The notes under the pieces: model-generated
Seen by the model: the letters and a program-made list of their open reading frames with translations, nothing else
Databases searched by the model: none
What the model was told of the DNA's origin: nothing
Shown here: in pieces, positions 1 through 12,200 of the stretch
Position numbering within the stretch: the stretch's first letter is position 1
How the letters are laid out: every line of letters starts with the position of its first letter
NCBI GenBank assembly: GCA_028551475.1
Contig: CM052362.1
Span: 380,166 to 444,165, forward strand
DNA length: 64,000 nucleotides
Direction: 5' to 3'
Origin: Casuarina equisetifolia
Lineage: Eukaryota; Streptophyta; Magnoliopsida; Fagales; Casuarinaceae
Position numbers and translations under genes: made by a program

Positions 1-6
1 AACACG

Positions 7-2898
7 TTGTCAGCGTGTGATTTTTCAAACTCTCAACTCTGGCATTGTAGACTTGGGCATATGTCCCAAGCCAAGTTTCAATTTTTAAATGAATTTAAAT
101 CTTGCAAAAATATTTTGTCCCCTCCTTGTATGGTTTGCCCTCTTGCAAAACAAACTAGAAATCCTTTTCCTACACGCGACCACACAGCGCAACGGATTTT
201 TGATATGATCCACATTGATGTTTGGGGACCTTGTCGTATCCCCAATCATGATGGATCCCGATACTTCCTCACACTTGTTGATGACTTTTCATGTGGAACA
301 TGGACGTTCCTCATGAAAGTCAAAAGTGAAACCTTTTCTCGGTTAGAGGAATTTTTGTTGATGGTTAAAAACCAATTTAGCTTAGAAGTTAGACGCATTC
401 GATCTGATAATGCCTCTGATTTTTTCAACTCTCATACTAAACAATTATTCTCATCACGAGGAATTATCCATGAGAGTTCTTGTGTTCACACCCCTCAACA
501 AAATGGGGTTGTGGAACGTAAGCATCGACATCTACTTGATGTTGCACGAGCTCTGAAATTTCAGAGCTCCATGCCTGGAAAATTTTGGGGCGAATGCATT
601 CTCACTGCCACATATCTCATCAATAGGATGCCCTCCTCCGTTTTACACGGAATCACTCTTTTTGAAAAATTATTTGGAAAATCACCATCCCTCTCACATC
701 TTAGAGTTTTTGGTTGCATGTGTCATGCCACCACTGTGGGGCCTCAGGACAAGTTTGCCCCACGGGCTATACCCAGTGTCTTCATGGAATATGCTCAAGG
801 TCAAAAGGGCTATCGGCTTTACAATGCCGAAGGTCGCAAGTTTTTTGTAAGTAGGGATGTAAAATTTTACGAGGACATCTTCCCTTTTTCCCACATAGGT
901 CCCAAAACGCATTCTACTATGCAGGGTCCCTTGGCTCCACCTAATCTTGAGGTTCCTACACCACCATCTCCGGAACCCACCATTGAGCCACTACCTCCCA
1001 CAGTTGACTCTTCACCTTCCGCTCCAGCTCCACCATCAAGTCGAACTCCCGTTCCTTTACCACCTTCCGCCGATTCATATGATATCTTTTCTGATGATGA
1101 CCTACCATCCCCGGCGCATGATCCTACCTCCACTTCCACATCTGCTCCACCTCCCAGACGATCCACTCGGGAAACACGACCACCACTTTGGTCGACCGAC
1201 TATGTTTGTCCTACTATCCATCTCTCTGAGAATGACTCTTCCACCTACCCACTATCTTCCTACCTTTCCTATGCTCATCTTTCCCCTTCTTCCCAACACT
1301 TCATTGCCTCCATCTCCGCAGACACTGAGCCTCTCTATCACCATGAGGCTGTTGACAATCCTAGATGGCAAGAAGCCATGGCACAGGAAATCAAAGCATT
1401 AGAAGACAATGACACTTGGGACATTGTGGACTTGCCCCCTGGCCGCAAGCCCATTGGGTGTAAGTGGGTGTATAAGATCAAGTATCAAGCTGATGGCACA
1501 GTAGAACGGTACAAGGCCCGTCTCGTAGCTAAAAGCTATAGTCAGAAGGAAGGTGTCGATTATCACGAGATCTTTGCTCCTGTTGTCAAGCACATCACCA
1601 TCTGATGCGCTCTCTCCCTTGCCGCCCAGAATCATTGGGGGATCCATCAAATGGACGTTATCAATGCCTTCCTTCAGGGCGATCTTCATGAAGATGTATA
1701 TATGCGACTTCCCCTTGGAGACCCACATGAGCACAGTGGGAAAGTCTGCAAGTTGAAGAAATCTTTATATGGCCTGAAACAAGCTGCTCGGCAATGGTAT
1801 GCCAAGTTCACCGATGCCCTTCTCACAGCTGGATATCAGGATTCCATGCATGACACCTCCTTATTTGTACGACGTCGAGGTAATCTCATCATACTCCTTC
1901 TCATTTATGTTGATGACATCCTCATCACGGGCAGCGATCTTGATGGGATTCGTGAGCTCAAGGAGCATCTTCATTCAGTTTTTCATATCAAGGACTTGGG
2001 AGATCTCAAGTATTATCTTGGGATTGAGGTCCTACAAGATCCTCAAGGGCTCCAGTTAAGTCAACGTAAGTATATCTTGGAGCTGATTGATGAGCTTGGA
2101 CTTGGGCGAGCCAAACTGGTTGACAATCCCATGGACACCAATCTCTCATTAACTACACCACAGTATGATCAGGGGGCACCAATCCCTCATGATGATGATC
2201 CTCTCTTAGCAGATCCTTTGAAATATCAACAGCTCATTGGGAAGTTGAACTATCTCAACGTCACAAGACCGGACATTTCTTATGCAGTTCACAACTTAGC
2301 ACAATTCATGCACTCCCCGAAGAAGTCCCATTGGGAAGCTGCGATTCGAGTGGTTAGATACTTGAAGAGCTGCCCTGGAACAGGCCTACTCATCCCCGCC
2401 ACAGGGGGATATCAGATGAGAGCTTACTGTGATTCTGATTATGCCACATGTAAAGTTGGTAGAAAATCAGTCACTGGATTTTGTGTCATGCTTGGGGACG
2501 CATTGATTTCTTGGAAAAGCAAGAAACAAGCAGTCGTCTCTTTATCTTCCACTGAGGCAGAGTATCAAGCCATGGCGCTCACCTCATGTGAGATCATTTG
2601 GTTATTGGGGCTTCTGGGAGATATGGGAATTGATATTCTCCATCCTGTTACCTTGTATTGTGATAACAAGGCTTCCATGGAGCTAGCAGCCAACCCTATG
2701 GTCCATCAGAGGACCAAACACATAGATGTAGATTGCCATTTCATTCGAGAAAAGATTCGGCGAGGACTTATCAAGACCAAACATATTGGAACCAAGGATC
2801 AGCCAGCCAATATTTTAACCAAGGCCCTCGGGGCTAATCAGCATCTTCATCTCCTTCGCAAGCTAAATGTCGTTAACACATATCTACCTTTAGCTTGA
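7..2898 (+). pseudogene. copia pol polyprotein (integrase-RT-RNase H), one in-frame stop
   Basis: One reading frame runs through the whole stretch, interrupted only by TGA at 1603-1605. The zinc-binding HHCC region is near residues 13-45 (HCRLGH, then CMVC). The integrase core follows, with HIDVWGP, RSDN and NGVVERKH holding the acidic residues. A Pro/Ser-rich linker (about residues 305-395) precedes the RT, whose catalytic motif YVDD lies at 1906-1917. RNase H motifs are DSDYA, STEAEY and CDNKAS with KHIDVDCHFIRE. The stop lies between VVKHITI and CALSLA, where relatives usually have Arg, so a CGA to TGA change is the likely lesion (inference). The protein is probably inactive in cis unless the stop is read through. 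Confidence 0.88.
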
Positions 2899-2905
2899 GG
2901 GAGCC

Positions 2906-3236
2906 TGTTCGGATATGAGTCTACGTGGCAGCCATGACCACGTGGCTGCCACATCACCAGCTCTGAGAGGCAGCAGAGAAGCACGCGTCTGACTTCTCTG
3001 CTGCTCGCCTGCACTGCCCAGCCTGCAGCACGCAACCTGCAGGAAGGCACATCCTGGACCGCCGGACAAGGATTTTAGGTTTAGGTTTCGGTTCCTCCAC
3101 TTTGTCTATAAAGGCTTTTGTTTGTATGTTCATAAAGTTATCATGGGAACAACTTATCCCACTACATTGTAAACGAGTTTTTCTCTCCATTAATAGAGTT
3201 TTATTCTCATCTATGTGTTCCAATCATTCTGTTTAC
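2906..3236 (+). repeat. 3' LTR of the first copia element
   Basis: The LTR begins TGTTCGG just after a purine tract that follows the pol stop codon and ends GTTTACA. A TATA box (TATAAA, 3107-3112) sits about 200 bp into it, as expected for the LTR promoter. The right border is inferred from the inverted TGT/ACA ends only, since the 5' LTR is outside the window. Confidence 0.65.
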
Positions 3237-3401
3237 AATTCCAATGGCTCCAGCCCCGCGATTAATGCTGAATCTCAACCCAAGGAAGGGAGCTCAACTG
3301 GGTTGTCTCAAGCCTTGAGCCGCTTCAAGCGAGTCAACTGGCATCTGATGCCGTATTCTGAGGCTTCCATTTCTATGCTTGTTGACTGCTTCAGTGCTTG
3401 A
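3237..3401 (+). CDS. Putative last exon of an unidentified host gene, next to the LTR
   Basis: Right after the LTR an open frame runs to TGA at 3399-3401. Its last residues (RVNWHLMPYSEASISMLVD, then CFSA) look like a conserved protein C-terminus rather than random translation: balanced composition, Trp/His/Met/Cys content and no low complexity. The frame stays open back into the LTR, so the true 5' edge of the exon is unknown. I do not recognise the family. The rest of the gene would lie left of the window, beyond the retrotransposon. The insertion may therefore have hit an intron or the exon itself. It could also be a chance open frame. Confidence 0.35.
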   Translation, partial: NSNGSSPAINAESQPKEGSSTGLSQALSRFKRVNWHLMPYSEASISMLVDCFSA

Positions 3402-5008
3402 AAAGAATGGCACTGCCATCTTTTTGCATTTCCTCTTTTCTGTTTTCAGCCCTTGACCTGGGAAATGATGTGTGTAAATGTCGCTCTTGGTACCTTAAAT
3501 AACATGAATTTTTCTTGATCTTTTAAAAAATACCACGGATGAACCTCTGTTTTTCTTTCTGAAACAGAGTGACTATCTCACGTATGTATCAAACAACAGA
3601 AGGCCAGCCATAATTTACCCATAAAATTTAACTAGGCCAATTGGCATGGAATTATGAAACTCCAGGTTACAGAGACAACTGCACTTCCCATTCTGGGCAG
3701 GGTTAGCACAATCAAGAGTAGAGCCATGGTTAGCCATGGTTAGCCATGATAGGAACATGTACAACAGAGGTTGAAGATAGATGGGCCAGGTTTGTAGATG
3801 AGGTGGGCAATATAAAGCCGAATATTACGAGTGTGGATTGGTGGAGTTCACGTGGGTTCACGAGAATGACAATCCAGGTGCACAAATGGGAGGAAGAGGA
3901 CAATGCCGACCACAAAGTTTGACCATGGGACACGCTCAAATGGCTTGTCTTTGTTGAAGCATAAATTGTTTGATGGGTAAAGGGCCATCTAGCATTCTGT
4001 CGGCCTCCACTCGCAGCAGACTCTAAAGACAATTCCTGTTAGCATCACAACCCAACGACAAGGAGGAAGAAAAGAAAAAGTGGAATACCTTTATTTGAAT
4101 GTTTTTACATTCTATATCACTAATATCCTTGTTAGAAAAGGGAAGTAAAAACAAGTTCTCCCTCCTTACAAGTCATGTGTCAATTCTGAAGAGAAAAATA
4201 GGATCATTGTTGGCTTTGTACTGTCATGAGATTTTTGTTATGTATTGTTTTGTACATGAGAAAAAATAGAAGTTGTAACAAGAAAGTTTTAACAATTTTT
4301 GTTCTTACCTTGTTAAGATGTGTTTGTTTAATTAATTGTAAATATCTTTCTTCATTTTATGAGTTGACTTTTAAGATAAAAATGAACTTCTTAACATAAT
4401 ATTAAATCTAAATTTTCTCTTAGAAATCTTATAAATATGTATATGTTTAGAGTTTACCTAAAAAGTGATGTCACAAAATGATTTATATTAAATTATCACA
4501 ATGAAAAAATATCTTATATTATAAATGTTTAATTTTACATTGTTAAAAAGTAAGTGTATCTATTTAATTAAATATAAGTGTGTTACTTTACTTTACTTTA
4601 CTTTACTTTACTAGATATACTATATATATATATAAAGAAGAGATTATGTATTAAAACAGTCATCTCTCTTCATCACGTGACAAGCCCTACCATCTTCAAT
4701 TTTCAATTTCTTCCTATGACTTTTAAAAGCCCACAGTATTGGTGGAAGTGTGCTCATGGGATCTTCAAGCTTCTGAGAACCTCAGACTCTCGAAAATTAC
4801 AAAACCAAAATGCCTGGAACTTACAACTAGAAGTCTAAAAAAGAGTGTGGTCGCTTGAACTTTCCGGGGCATGCACAGCCAGTGGTTCTATCAACGAATA
4901 TACCATTTGATGATCCGGTGTGCCACTACCCAAATCCAGGTGCGCCCACATCGCCACGAGCTCCCTGACTTCGTTCACACAAAAATCATTGCCCCCCTTT
5001 TTCTCTTC
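3402..5008. other. Intergenic, AT-rich, no gene seen
   Basis: No convincing coding sequence. The first part may be the 3' UTR of the exon ending at 3401. There is a short tandem duplication (ggttagccat units near 3728-3750), a five-fold TTTAC microsatellite near 4584-4610 and a TA run near 4615-4634. A 100-codon minus-strand open frame at 3730-4032 has no recognisable features. Confidence 0.6.
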
Positions 5009-5016
5009 TATATAAA
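5009..5016 (+). promoter_or_regulatory. TATA box of the small gene at 5135
   Basis: TATATAAA inside TTCTATATAAACC lies about 120 bp upstream of the ATG at 5135, the usual spacing for a plant promoter with a 5' UTR of roughly 90 nt. The UTR would include a poly-T/TC tract (5097-5114). Confidence 0.55.
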
Positions 5017-5134
5017 CCACACCAGCTTCCTGCCTTTGCCTCTCAGAAACGCATTCAGCAACAAGAAAAAGCAAATAAAGTGTGCATAAAAGAAACCTTT
5101 TTTTTTTTTTTTCTCTACGTGGTTGAGTTCCAGA

Positions 5135-5353
5135 ATGTCTGCAGCAGTGGAGACGTGGGTGGGGGAGCTTGCAAAGCTGCGAGAGAAGGTCAAGACCCGG
5201 AAGTGGCCGCTTTCGAAAGCCAAAGAAGGAGGGGAAGTTGAAGGAGCCCAGGAGGCTGCCATGGAGGCCAGAGGGGTTCAGAGAGACAATAACAGTAATA
5301 TGTTGTCGGAGGCAACCGTGTGTCTGCTTATGGACCGGTTTGCGCCCTGCTGA
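5135..5353 (+). CDS. Small 72-residue plant protein, unknown function
   Basis: A 72-residue single-exon frame starts at the first ATG downstream of a well-placed TATA box and ends at TGA 5351-5353. The N-terminus (MSAAVETWVGELAKLREKV) is predicted helical and amphipathic. A Lys-rich middle (KTRKWPLSKAK) follows, and the C-terminus reads MLSEATVCLLMDRFAPC. It has no signal peptide or membrane segment. The charge pattern and the patterned C-terminus suggest a genuine short plant protein, probably soluble. I recall similar short plant proteins ending in this kind of motif but cannot name a family or function. The overlapping minus-strand frame (4835-5437) is a shadow. Confidence 0.55.
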   Translation: MSAAVETWVGELAKLREKVKTRKWPLSKAKEGGEVEGAQEAAMEARGVQRDNNSNMLSEATVCLLMDRFAPC

Positions 5354-6261
5354 AGATGGTCTCTGGTGTTGGCGCCAAGAAGAGCAGGGGAAGAGAGGAA
5401 AAGAGAGTGGAATTTTCTTCCACCTACCTTCTTCCATGAATTCTTAGTGGACATGTTTTGATGTTTGTAGTCATTAGTTTTCGTAGATATTGCTTGTAAT
5501 TTGATGCTTCTTCTTTGGTCGTGTAAAATGGACAGCTTTTTCAAGAAAGCTTTCATCTTCTGGTGCCATAGACTTCTTTCAACTTAAATCCTGCGTCTCC
5601 TGCGTTTGAAACTGTTCAAGGACTGTGCAGAATTGATTGTTGAATTCCTCTCCCGCGGTGTGCTCCTAGGTTAGCTCGTATTGGATTTGCCATTCCCGTT
5701 GTCACCATCCTCCAATATCAGTATAAAAGTATCCTCTGGTATAACTTTAACAAGCTATGGAAGGTGGGGCGGTTTGCTTTTCCCACAATTCCACTACGAG
5801 TGGGAAGGGCTGTTTGATTCATATTTTCTGATCTTGGCCGCCCTTGCTCTGTTGCTGATTTGACTTAATCAACATATTCTTATGATTATCTAGCAGGAAA
5901 ATCTCCGTCTTCCTTGTTTTCAATTTCCTTCTCCATTTTCTATCTGGTGTTCTGTCGGTGGGTGGAAGATTTTGAAAGGAGAGAAAAAGCACAATCATCA
6001 AAAGCAAGAAAAAAGCCTGAGATTCCCACCTAGATACTTGTTAACCTTGGAAAAAAGATCACAGGGTCATGACAGAAAGGACAACTTCTTTTACCTACTA
6101 AATCTGAAAGGACCTACAAGTTTTTGTTTCATACTTTTTGGAATGCTTGTCAATAATATCTAAAACTGAACCACAGGCTCATACCTTTATCAGGTTCTCC
6201 TATACACGTTTCTTTTGTGCATGTCTATCTACAAAAGAATTTGCTAAAGCAGTACCAAAAA
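5354..6261. other. Intergenic between two convergent genes, no gene seen
   Basis: This stretch should hold the 3' UTR of the small gene on its left and the 3' UTR of the XLG gene (minus strand) on its right. Short open frames (5681-5863 and 5972-6163) are not coding-like. Confidence 0.6.
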
Positions 6262-9200
6262 TTATAAAGTCGTGGTTGTCTCGAAGTCAGTGGTGGAGCT
6301 CTCGGGAAGCACTTGAGGCTTATCTTCTTCCCACAACACAATCTCCCTTGCGTAACTGAGAGCTTCGTCGACCGCAATATTTTCCAATGCAATCACTCGG
6401 GAAACAAACAACTTCCTACCAGTAAGAGAATGGAATAGTCTCTTGAACTTCGTTGCTATGTAGTGGAAAGCACGTTGAGCCAATGAAGGGTTTGTGCTGT
6501 TTGGATGATACTGGCTGGTGACAGGGTTGAAGTCATGAAACCATTCACATCGTTTGAGAGGCACCTGTTCTATGCTTTCTTCAAGCAGGTCAAACTTGGT
6601 GAGAATGAGTAAGAAGTTCTTATTCCGAGAGGAAGGATGCGTAACTATGCTTTCAAAGAGCTTCTTGCTTGCCAACATCTTGTTGGTTAAGACTCCATCA
6701 AATTCTTCAGAAAATTCATCGTAGGCAGTCAAGGAAACACAAAATACAATAATATCAGAGTCTTCAAACATGTGCAACCACTTGCAGTTTACTCCCAAGT
6801 TTCTAGGATGAACTCTAAGGAGTTGGTACCTGAAAATAGTAAGGAAAAAATTGTAAGATAAATTAAGAAAAAAAAAAAGCGTCCATGCAAATACTTGTGG
6901 AAGGAACTCGGCTCCTTTTGAGGCTGGCGAAACATTGTACGGGCACCACCCATCGCATTCTATACTTAACTCATAAGCATACAAGGTTTGATATCGAAAA
7001 TAATTGACATTAGATTTCAAGCATTCTATTTGAAGAAATTTGAAATAATTATAGGGCAAGCAATAAGAAAGAAACAGTGGTTGTAAAACCTTTTCAACAT
7101 CAGCTCACCATGGGAAGTGGCAGGAAGCTCATATATCTGAGATGAAAATTAGTGTTCTTCCTTTCAAGAACAATGAGAAATGATCAGACAAGGATGGTGA
7201 AATTGAAGAACACTACATGAAAGGCCAAATTACTGTTTCCTTTAGTTTTACTTTAATTTATGGACAAATAAGCGCCCTTAGAAGTGAGACAAAAGAATTC
7301 GTTGCTGTGGTTTCCCCACTACAGGCAGAGCAGACATCAAGACAAAAAAGATCTGCTGATACTTGGGAATTGTGTACTTTTAAGTGTCTTACATTCTATT
7401 GTTGATAACTAAGTCTTCTCTGAAATGGACTTAAAACTAGAGAAACCAAACCAGCTTGCTGAAAATAATTGACGATATTGATGAAGAGATTTTACCATGT
7501 TCAGACTTGATGGGGATTAAGGCATTTATGCTTATCAAAGAAACCACCACGAATACAAAGGAAAACTGACCTTATTGAAGAATCATGCTGATTATCAGGG
7601 TCCAGTGATTCATCAGAAGGTGAGTTGGGAAATGCAAATTCCACGCAAGCAAGGGTGTCAGAAATCCCCTCACAAAATAAGATATCGGTTTCGGAGGGTT
7701 CATAGTCGGTCCTAGAAATTTCTACGGCCTGCATTTGAAACATGAACATTAGAAGACAGTAACAGCAAAGTTGTTTTTTCCTATGATATCCGATGCACTT
7801 GCCATTCCCTTCCAAATTCATCCAGAAAACTAAAGGGCACAGTCACTACCTAAAGGACTACAACTGTGTTAGTCGTACCGTTGTCAAATTCAGCAAAAAA
7901 ATTGATTTTCTTGCATTAATTGGATTTACATGATCATGACTTCTAACTCCAAGCAAGAATGTATTTAAATCCAATGGCTTATTCAGGAATCTATATAATA
8001 TTTAAAGAAAGAACCGGAAAAATCAAAAACTTATGGTATTCAAAATTATGACAAATAACTTTTTAAGGTGAGCAAAAATTTAAATGATAAGTGTTATAAA
8101 AAACCAAAAAGACATGAAATCCAGAAAACCAAAAGGATGACTCAGGTAAAGAAGAGGAAAAAATAAAAGAACAACTTTATAAATTTCTAAACACTTTCAC
8201 TATCACAAAGTAAAACTTGGGAGATACTGGCAGACTCTTTTTCTAGTGCTAGATAAACACAATTCCACTATCCAAAATAGAAAAAGTTACACATGTAGTC
8301 AAAGAGAAAGATAGAGGGAGATATTCTATAGCATTTATAAGATAGACGGGTGAGAAATTGAGTGGGATAGTGGAATGAATCCACAATCAGAAAGGATTTT
8401 GACTTGTATAATACTCAATAATAGATTATCAAAAAGAGATCTCATTCATAGCAGCAGATGATGGAGGGGATGACATGTGACATGTTCACACTCCAATGCA
8501 AGTGTTTTTGGAGCTTAGGCAGGATAAGTTTGTGGAGCACCAGATCAAGTCCAGAACTGACAAGTCACCGAACCCATCAATGTCACCAGGCCTAGTAAGT
8601 CCCCTGTACTGGGACTTGGAACGTTAGAAGGGTGAGGAGGAGGTGGTGGTAGTAGTAGTGGGAATTATGTGTGTTTTGATGCCGCATGCTATGTGAGGAA
8701 ACTTCTATGAAGACTTGCTTTACACTTCCGCTTTAATGGGAAGTTAAGCTCTTATCTGATGAGTTCGTCATGCCATACGTATGACTCTCTTTCTCATTAT
8801 ATCCAGGTTAAGAGCTAGTTTAATAAAAAGCTAGAACTGCTACTTTCAAGTTCAGCTCTATATCCCCTCCAATTTTCATTTCAAACCAAATCGAAACCGC
8901 TCCTACTCCTCTTCACTCCAGAATGAGAAGACAAATCGTATAACTGAAGGAAATTAGAAGTATTATTCAAACAAACACAACTTTATTCCTTCCCAATATC
9001 TAGAAGAAAGAATGCAACAGAACATTAATGACCATTGAAGTGATCAAGAATGGTTGGCAAGAATTAATTTACTAAGCCATTATCAGTCCAGCTGCCAGCT
9101 GAAAAAAAAGAAGGATATCCTTTCAAAAGGTATAGGAGAATTCCTACTATTATCCTACTCTTCACTGTCAATCAAGATATTATAGCAAAATGCAAGGAAT

Positions 9201-12200
9201 ACAATCAACAATCACCAAGATTTCATTATTAGGGTTTCAAATGACTGAAAAAGGAAACAGAAACAGAAAAGAAAAGAACCTACTCAATGATTTTTGCTGT
9301 TGTTACTAGAGAGAGGGATAACAGAGCATTCTCACCCGATCTAGGAAACAACTAGCTGCTCTGGGTAGCATTTCTAATTCATTCCTCCGGTCATATGTGG
9401 CTTGAATGGCTGGATCCTTCCATAACTCCTCAATAATTGGTGCATATTGATACGTAGCAGCTGGAAATATGGTTTCTAAATTACCCAAAACCATAGCCTG
9501 GAGGAGCCAATCTGAGAAATTTTTCACTCTTGGACCAACGGAATAGATTGTTGTATCATCAATATGACTTGTATCACCTGTAGCTAACAAAAAAGAAAAA
9601 AAAAAAAGGAAATTACAGAAGTCAATATGTTCGTTCTAAAGAATCTAAACAGCCAAACATTCATGTAATTTAATCGTCAGAATGTTGCAAAATAACTTTA
9701 CATGACAGAGAAGCAAAGGATTTGTAATCCATTTGCCACATCAAAAGTACTTCTAACGGGCAAGGTAGAACTGGTCCTAAGCTGTTTAAATAACTAGCAA
9801 TTTTAGCAGAGTTTTCTGTACAGCAATAAGCTATTGGTATTATACACCGTGTCTACTAATATACAAAACAATCATGAAAGCATTTCAACGGTATCAACAC
9901 AAGCAATGATTTCACTCTGCATTTTGGAATTTTAGCAATAAAAGGAGCTCCAAATCCATAATACCACTCAAGTTCGCATTTGAATTTTATTTTCTCTAAA
10001 TGTTTCAGAAAGTATCATATTTCTCTCTAGTTAATAACCAGATGGAAAGTAAAAATACAGCCAATGTACAAACTTCCCCATTGCTAGATCCTAGGCCAAC
10101 CTTGATATAAATTCCAGGTACTTTCTCAAAGTCAAATAAAGAATAAGAAATATAGCAAAATTATGTTTTCAATGATCACTGCGGTTAAGTGATCACCACT
10201 GGGCTTCTACAGTACATGATGATCTAGATTTGGTTCTGTCCAACTGGGGGCTCAAAGAATCCAATCCAGCACATGTAGCTCTGAGAAGAATTCTGAGTGG
10301 CAATTTGGTTAAATGACGAAATCATAGAGACGGGACAGGGGGCTAATCAAGTAGTGTAAATACCAGTAGTAAGCAAAACTAAACAAGTTGTATCCTTCCT
10401 TTTAATTTTGAGAGCTCAAAGAGACAGAACTACGGAACTATAGGTGGAAGGACCTAAAAGCACAAAGATAAAATCAGATAGGATATAAATGAAACTTCTA
10501 AAAAAACATACTGAGATTCGCAGAATCTCACAGGTGAGAGACTACATTAGAGATTCTGAATTCGGAACGTGACAAAGGACAAAGTAGTTATATCACTATT
10601 TTCAATGATTCCTGCCAACATCACCATCCGAACCGGATCCTAACTGTTTATTCATTGCTTGCATGGATTCTAATCTGTCTCTAGTCCACATCTAGAAAAC
10701 TAGTCAAAGATAAGGGGAAAAAGGAAAATGTTAAAGATGCGTGTGAGAGACCACTACCATCGGATGAATTGTTACCAACTGTCAACTACTTCTTTTGCAA
10801 ATAGAATCTGGAAATTTTTCTTCTCAAACTCAATGTTTTAAAAAAGGTTTCCCTTTCCCATCAAAAGTTCCTTTGTTTAAAGTTCAAACTGAAATTTGAA
10901 AAACTAGCTTTACACCTGTTATATATATCCTTACCATATTTCCTACAGATAAATTGATAAAATAGCACTCATAACTGCAAAGAATTTTAGATAGACCAAC
11001 TATTGACATACCTGAAGGCACAGACTTCTTAATAACACATATTTTCGGCTTCTCAAGCAAACATTGTTCTTCAAATCGCTCACGCCCTTCAAGAAGTATA
11101 GCAAGATACACGTACAAATTCTTTTGGATCACAAACTTAATAGCTTGGCGCTCAGGTTCAGAGAAGGGAACATCATACAGCAGCTTGGCCTAATATAAGT
11201 AAACAGCATTCTAGAGTCACCAAAAATTGGGTGCCTTAAACAATGGAGAAGAGCTTTCAGGTTTTGATTGTATCAAAGCCACATTTTTATTAGCATGTGT
11301 TTTAACACCACTTGGTGAAAATTTTAAGTCAGTATCATTTTCTTGCTCTTGTTAGCCCACTATGATGGAAAAGTATGCATGAAAGGAACATGTATAGAAC
11401 ATAATATAAGAAGCAAACAAAGGGAGGAAAAGGTGTTACTTGAAACAAACTTTGATTTAGTTACATGTTTAAGAGGTAATTCTGTAATAAAGAGAAGGGA
11501 ACTAATGTCACTAATGTCACTAATGTCACTAATGTCACTAATGTCACTAATGTAACTTTTCCGATCACCTATGCAGTGAGGAATGGAGATATTTGTACTG
11601 CAGCTCTGGGTAGTAATTGAGAAGAACTAAGCAAGAGGTGGCACCAATATTCAATTTATCATCATATGAAATAAAATATAGCTCAAGTATGGAGATGAAG
11701 TAAGTTCCTCCGTTTAATATTTCACCTGTTTGTATATGGTACTCGTGCCAGATTTCCCAGTACCAACTAAGAGAAATTTATATGGCAATTTCCTTCCAGG
11801 TTCATCTTCGACTACTCGATTCGCCGCTTCCTCAGGACTTCTCGGAGGAACTGGCAGAGACAAAGCAGCACAAAGCAGCTTTGTTCTGTTCTGTAAACAG
11901 GATACTTCACGTTTATTACAGGTCTAAGAAGATGCAAAAGGTGAAACAGGCATGGTAATTACGTATCAGCAATTACACCTACCCTGTCCCAGATTTTTTT
12001 ACCCTCTCTCTCTTTCTGCCCCTCTTCCCGGTATGACCCGTCATTACTGACCCAAAACATAGGCCGTCCTTCACATTGTACCCCTGCCACCTGCAAACGT
12101 TCAACGGGAGAGCTTTAATCCTATAGTTTATAAATGTTAACAAACTCAAAGGACAGGATGCATGAAGCAGACCAACCTTTAGCATCCAAAGCTCTTCTTT

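Larger units (their letters stand above)
1..3236 (+). mobile_element. Ty1/copia retrotransposon, 3' part with 3' LTR
   Basis: The window opens inside a Ty1/copia element. The domain order is GAG-pre-integrase, integrase, reverse transcriptase, RNase H, then a purine-rich tract (near 2894-2905) and a 3' LTR, which is the copia order (integrase before RT). The 5' LTR, gag and protease lie left of the window. Decay is slight: one internal stop in about 960 codons. That makes it much younger than the other two copia elements in this window, which are full of stops and frameshifts. The right LTR border is set by a TGT...ACA inverted terminus. The target-site duplication cannot be checked because the left end is missing. 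Confidence 0.9.

Noticed and set aside
3730..4032. 100-codon minus-strand open frame
   Set aside because: Low-complexity composition, no motif, and no promoter or neighbour support.
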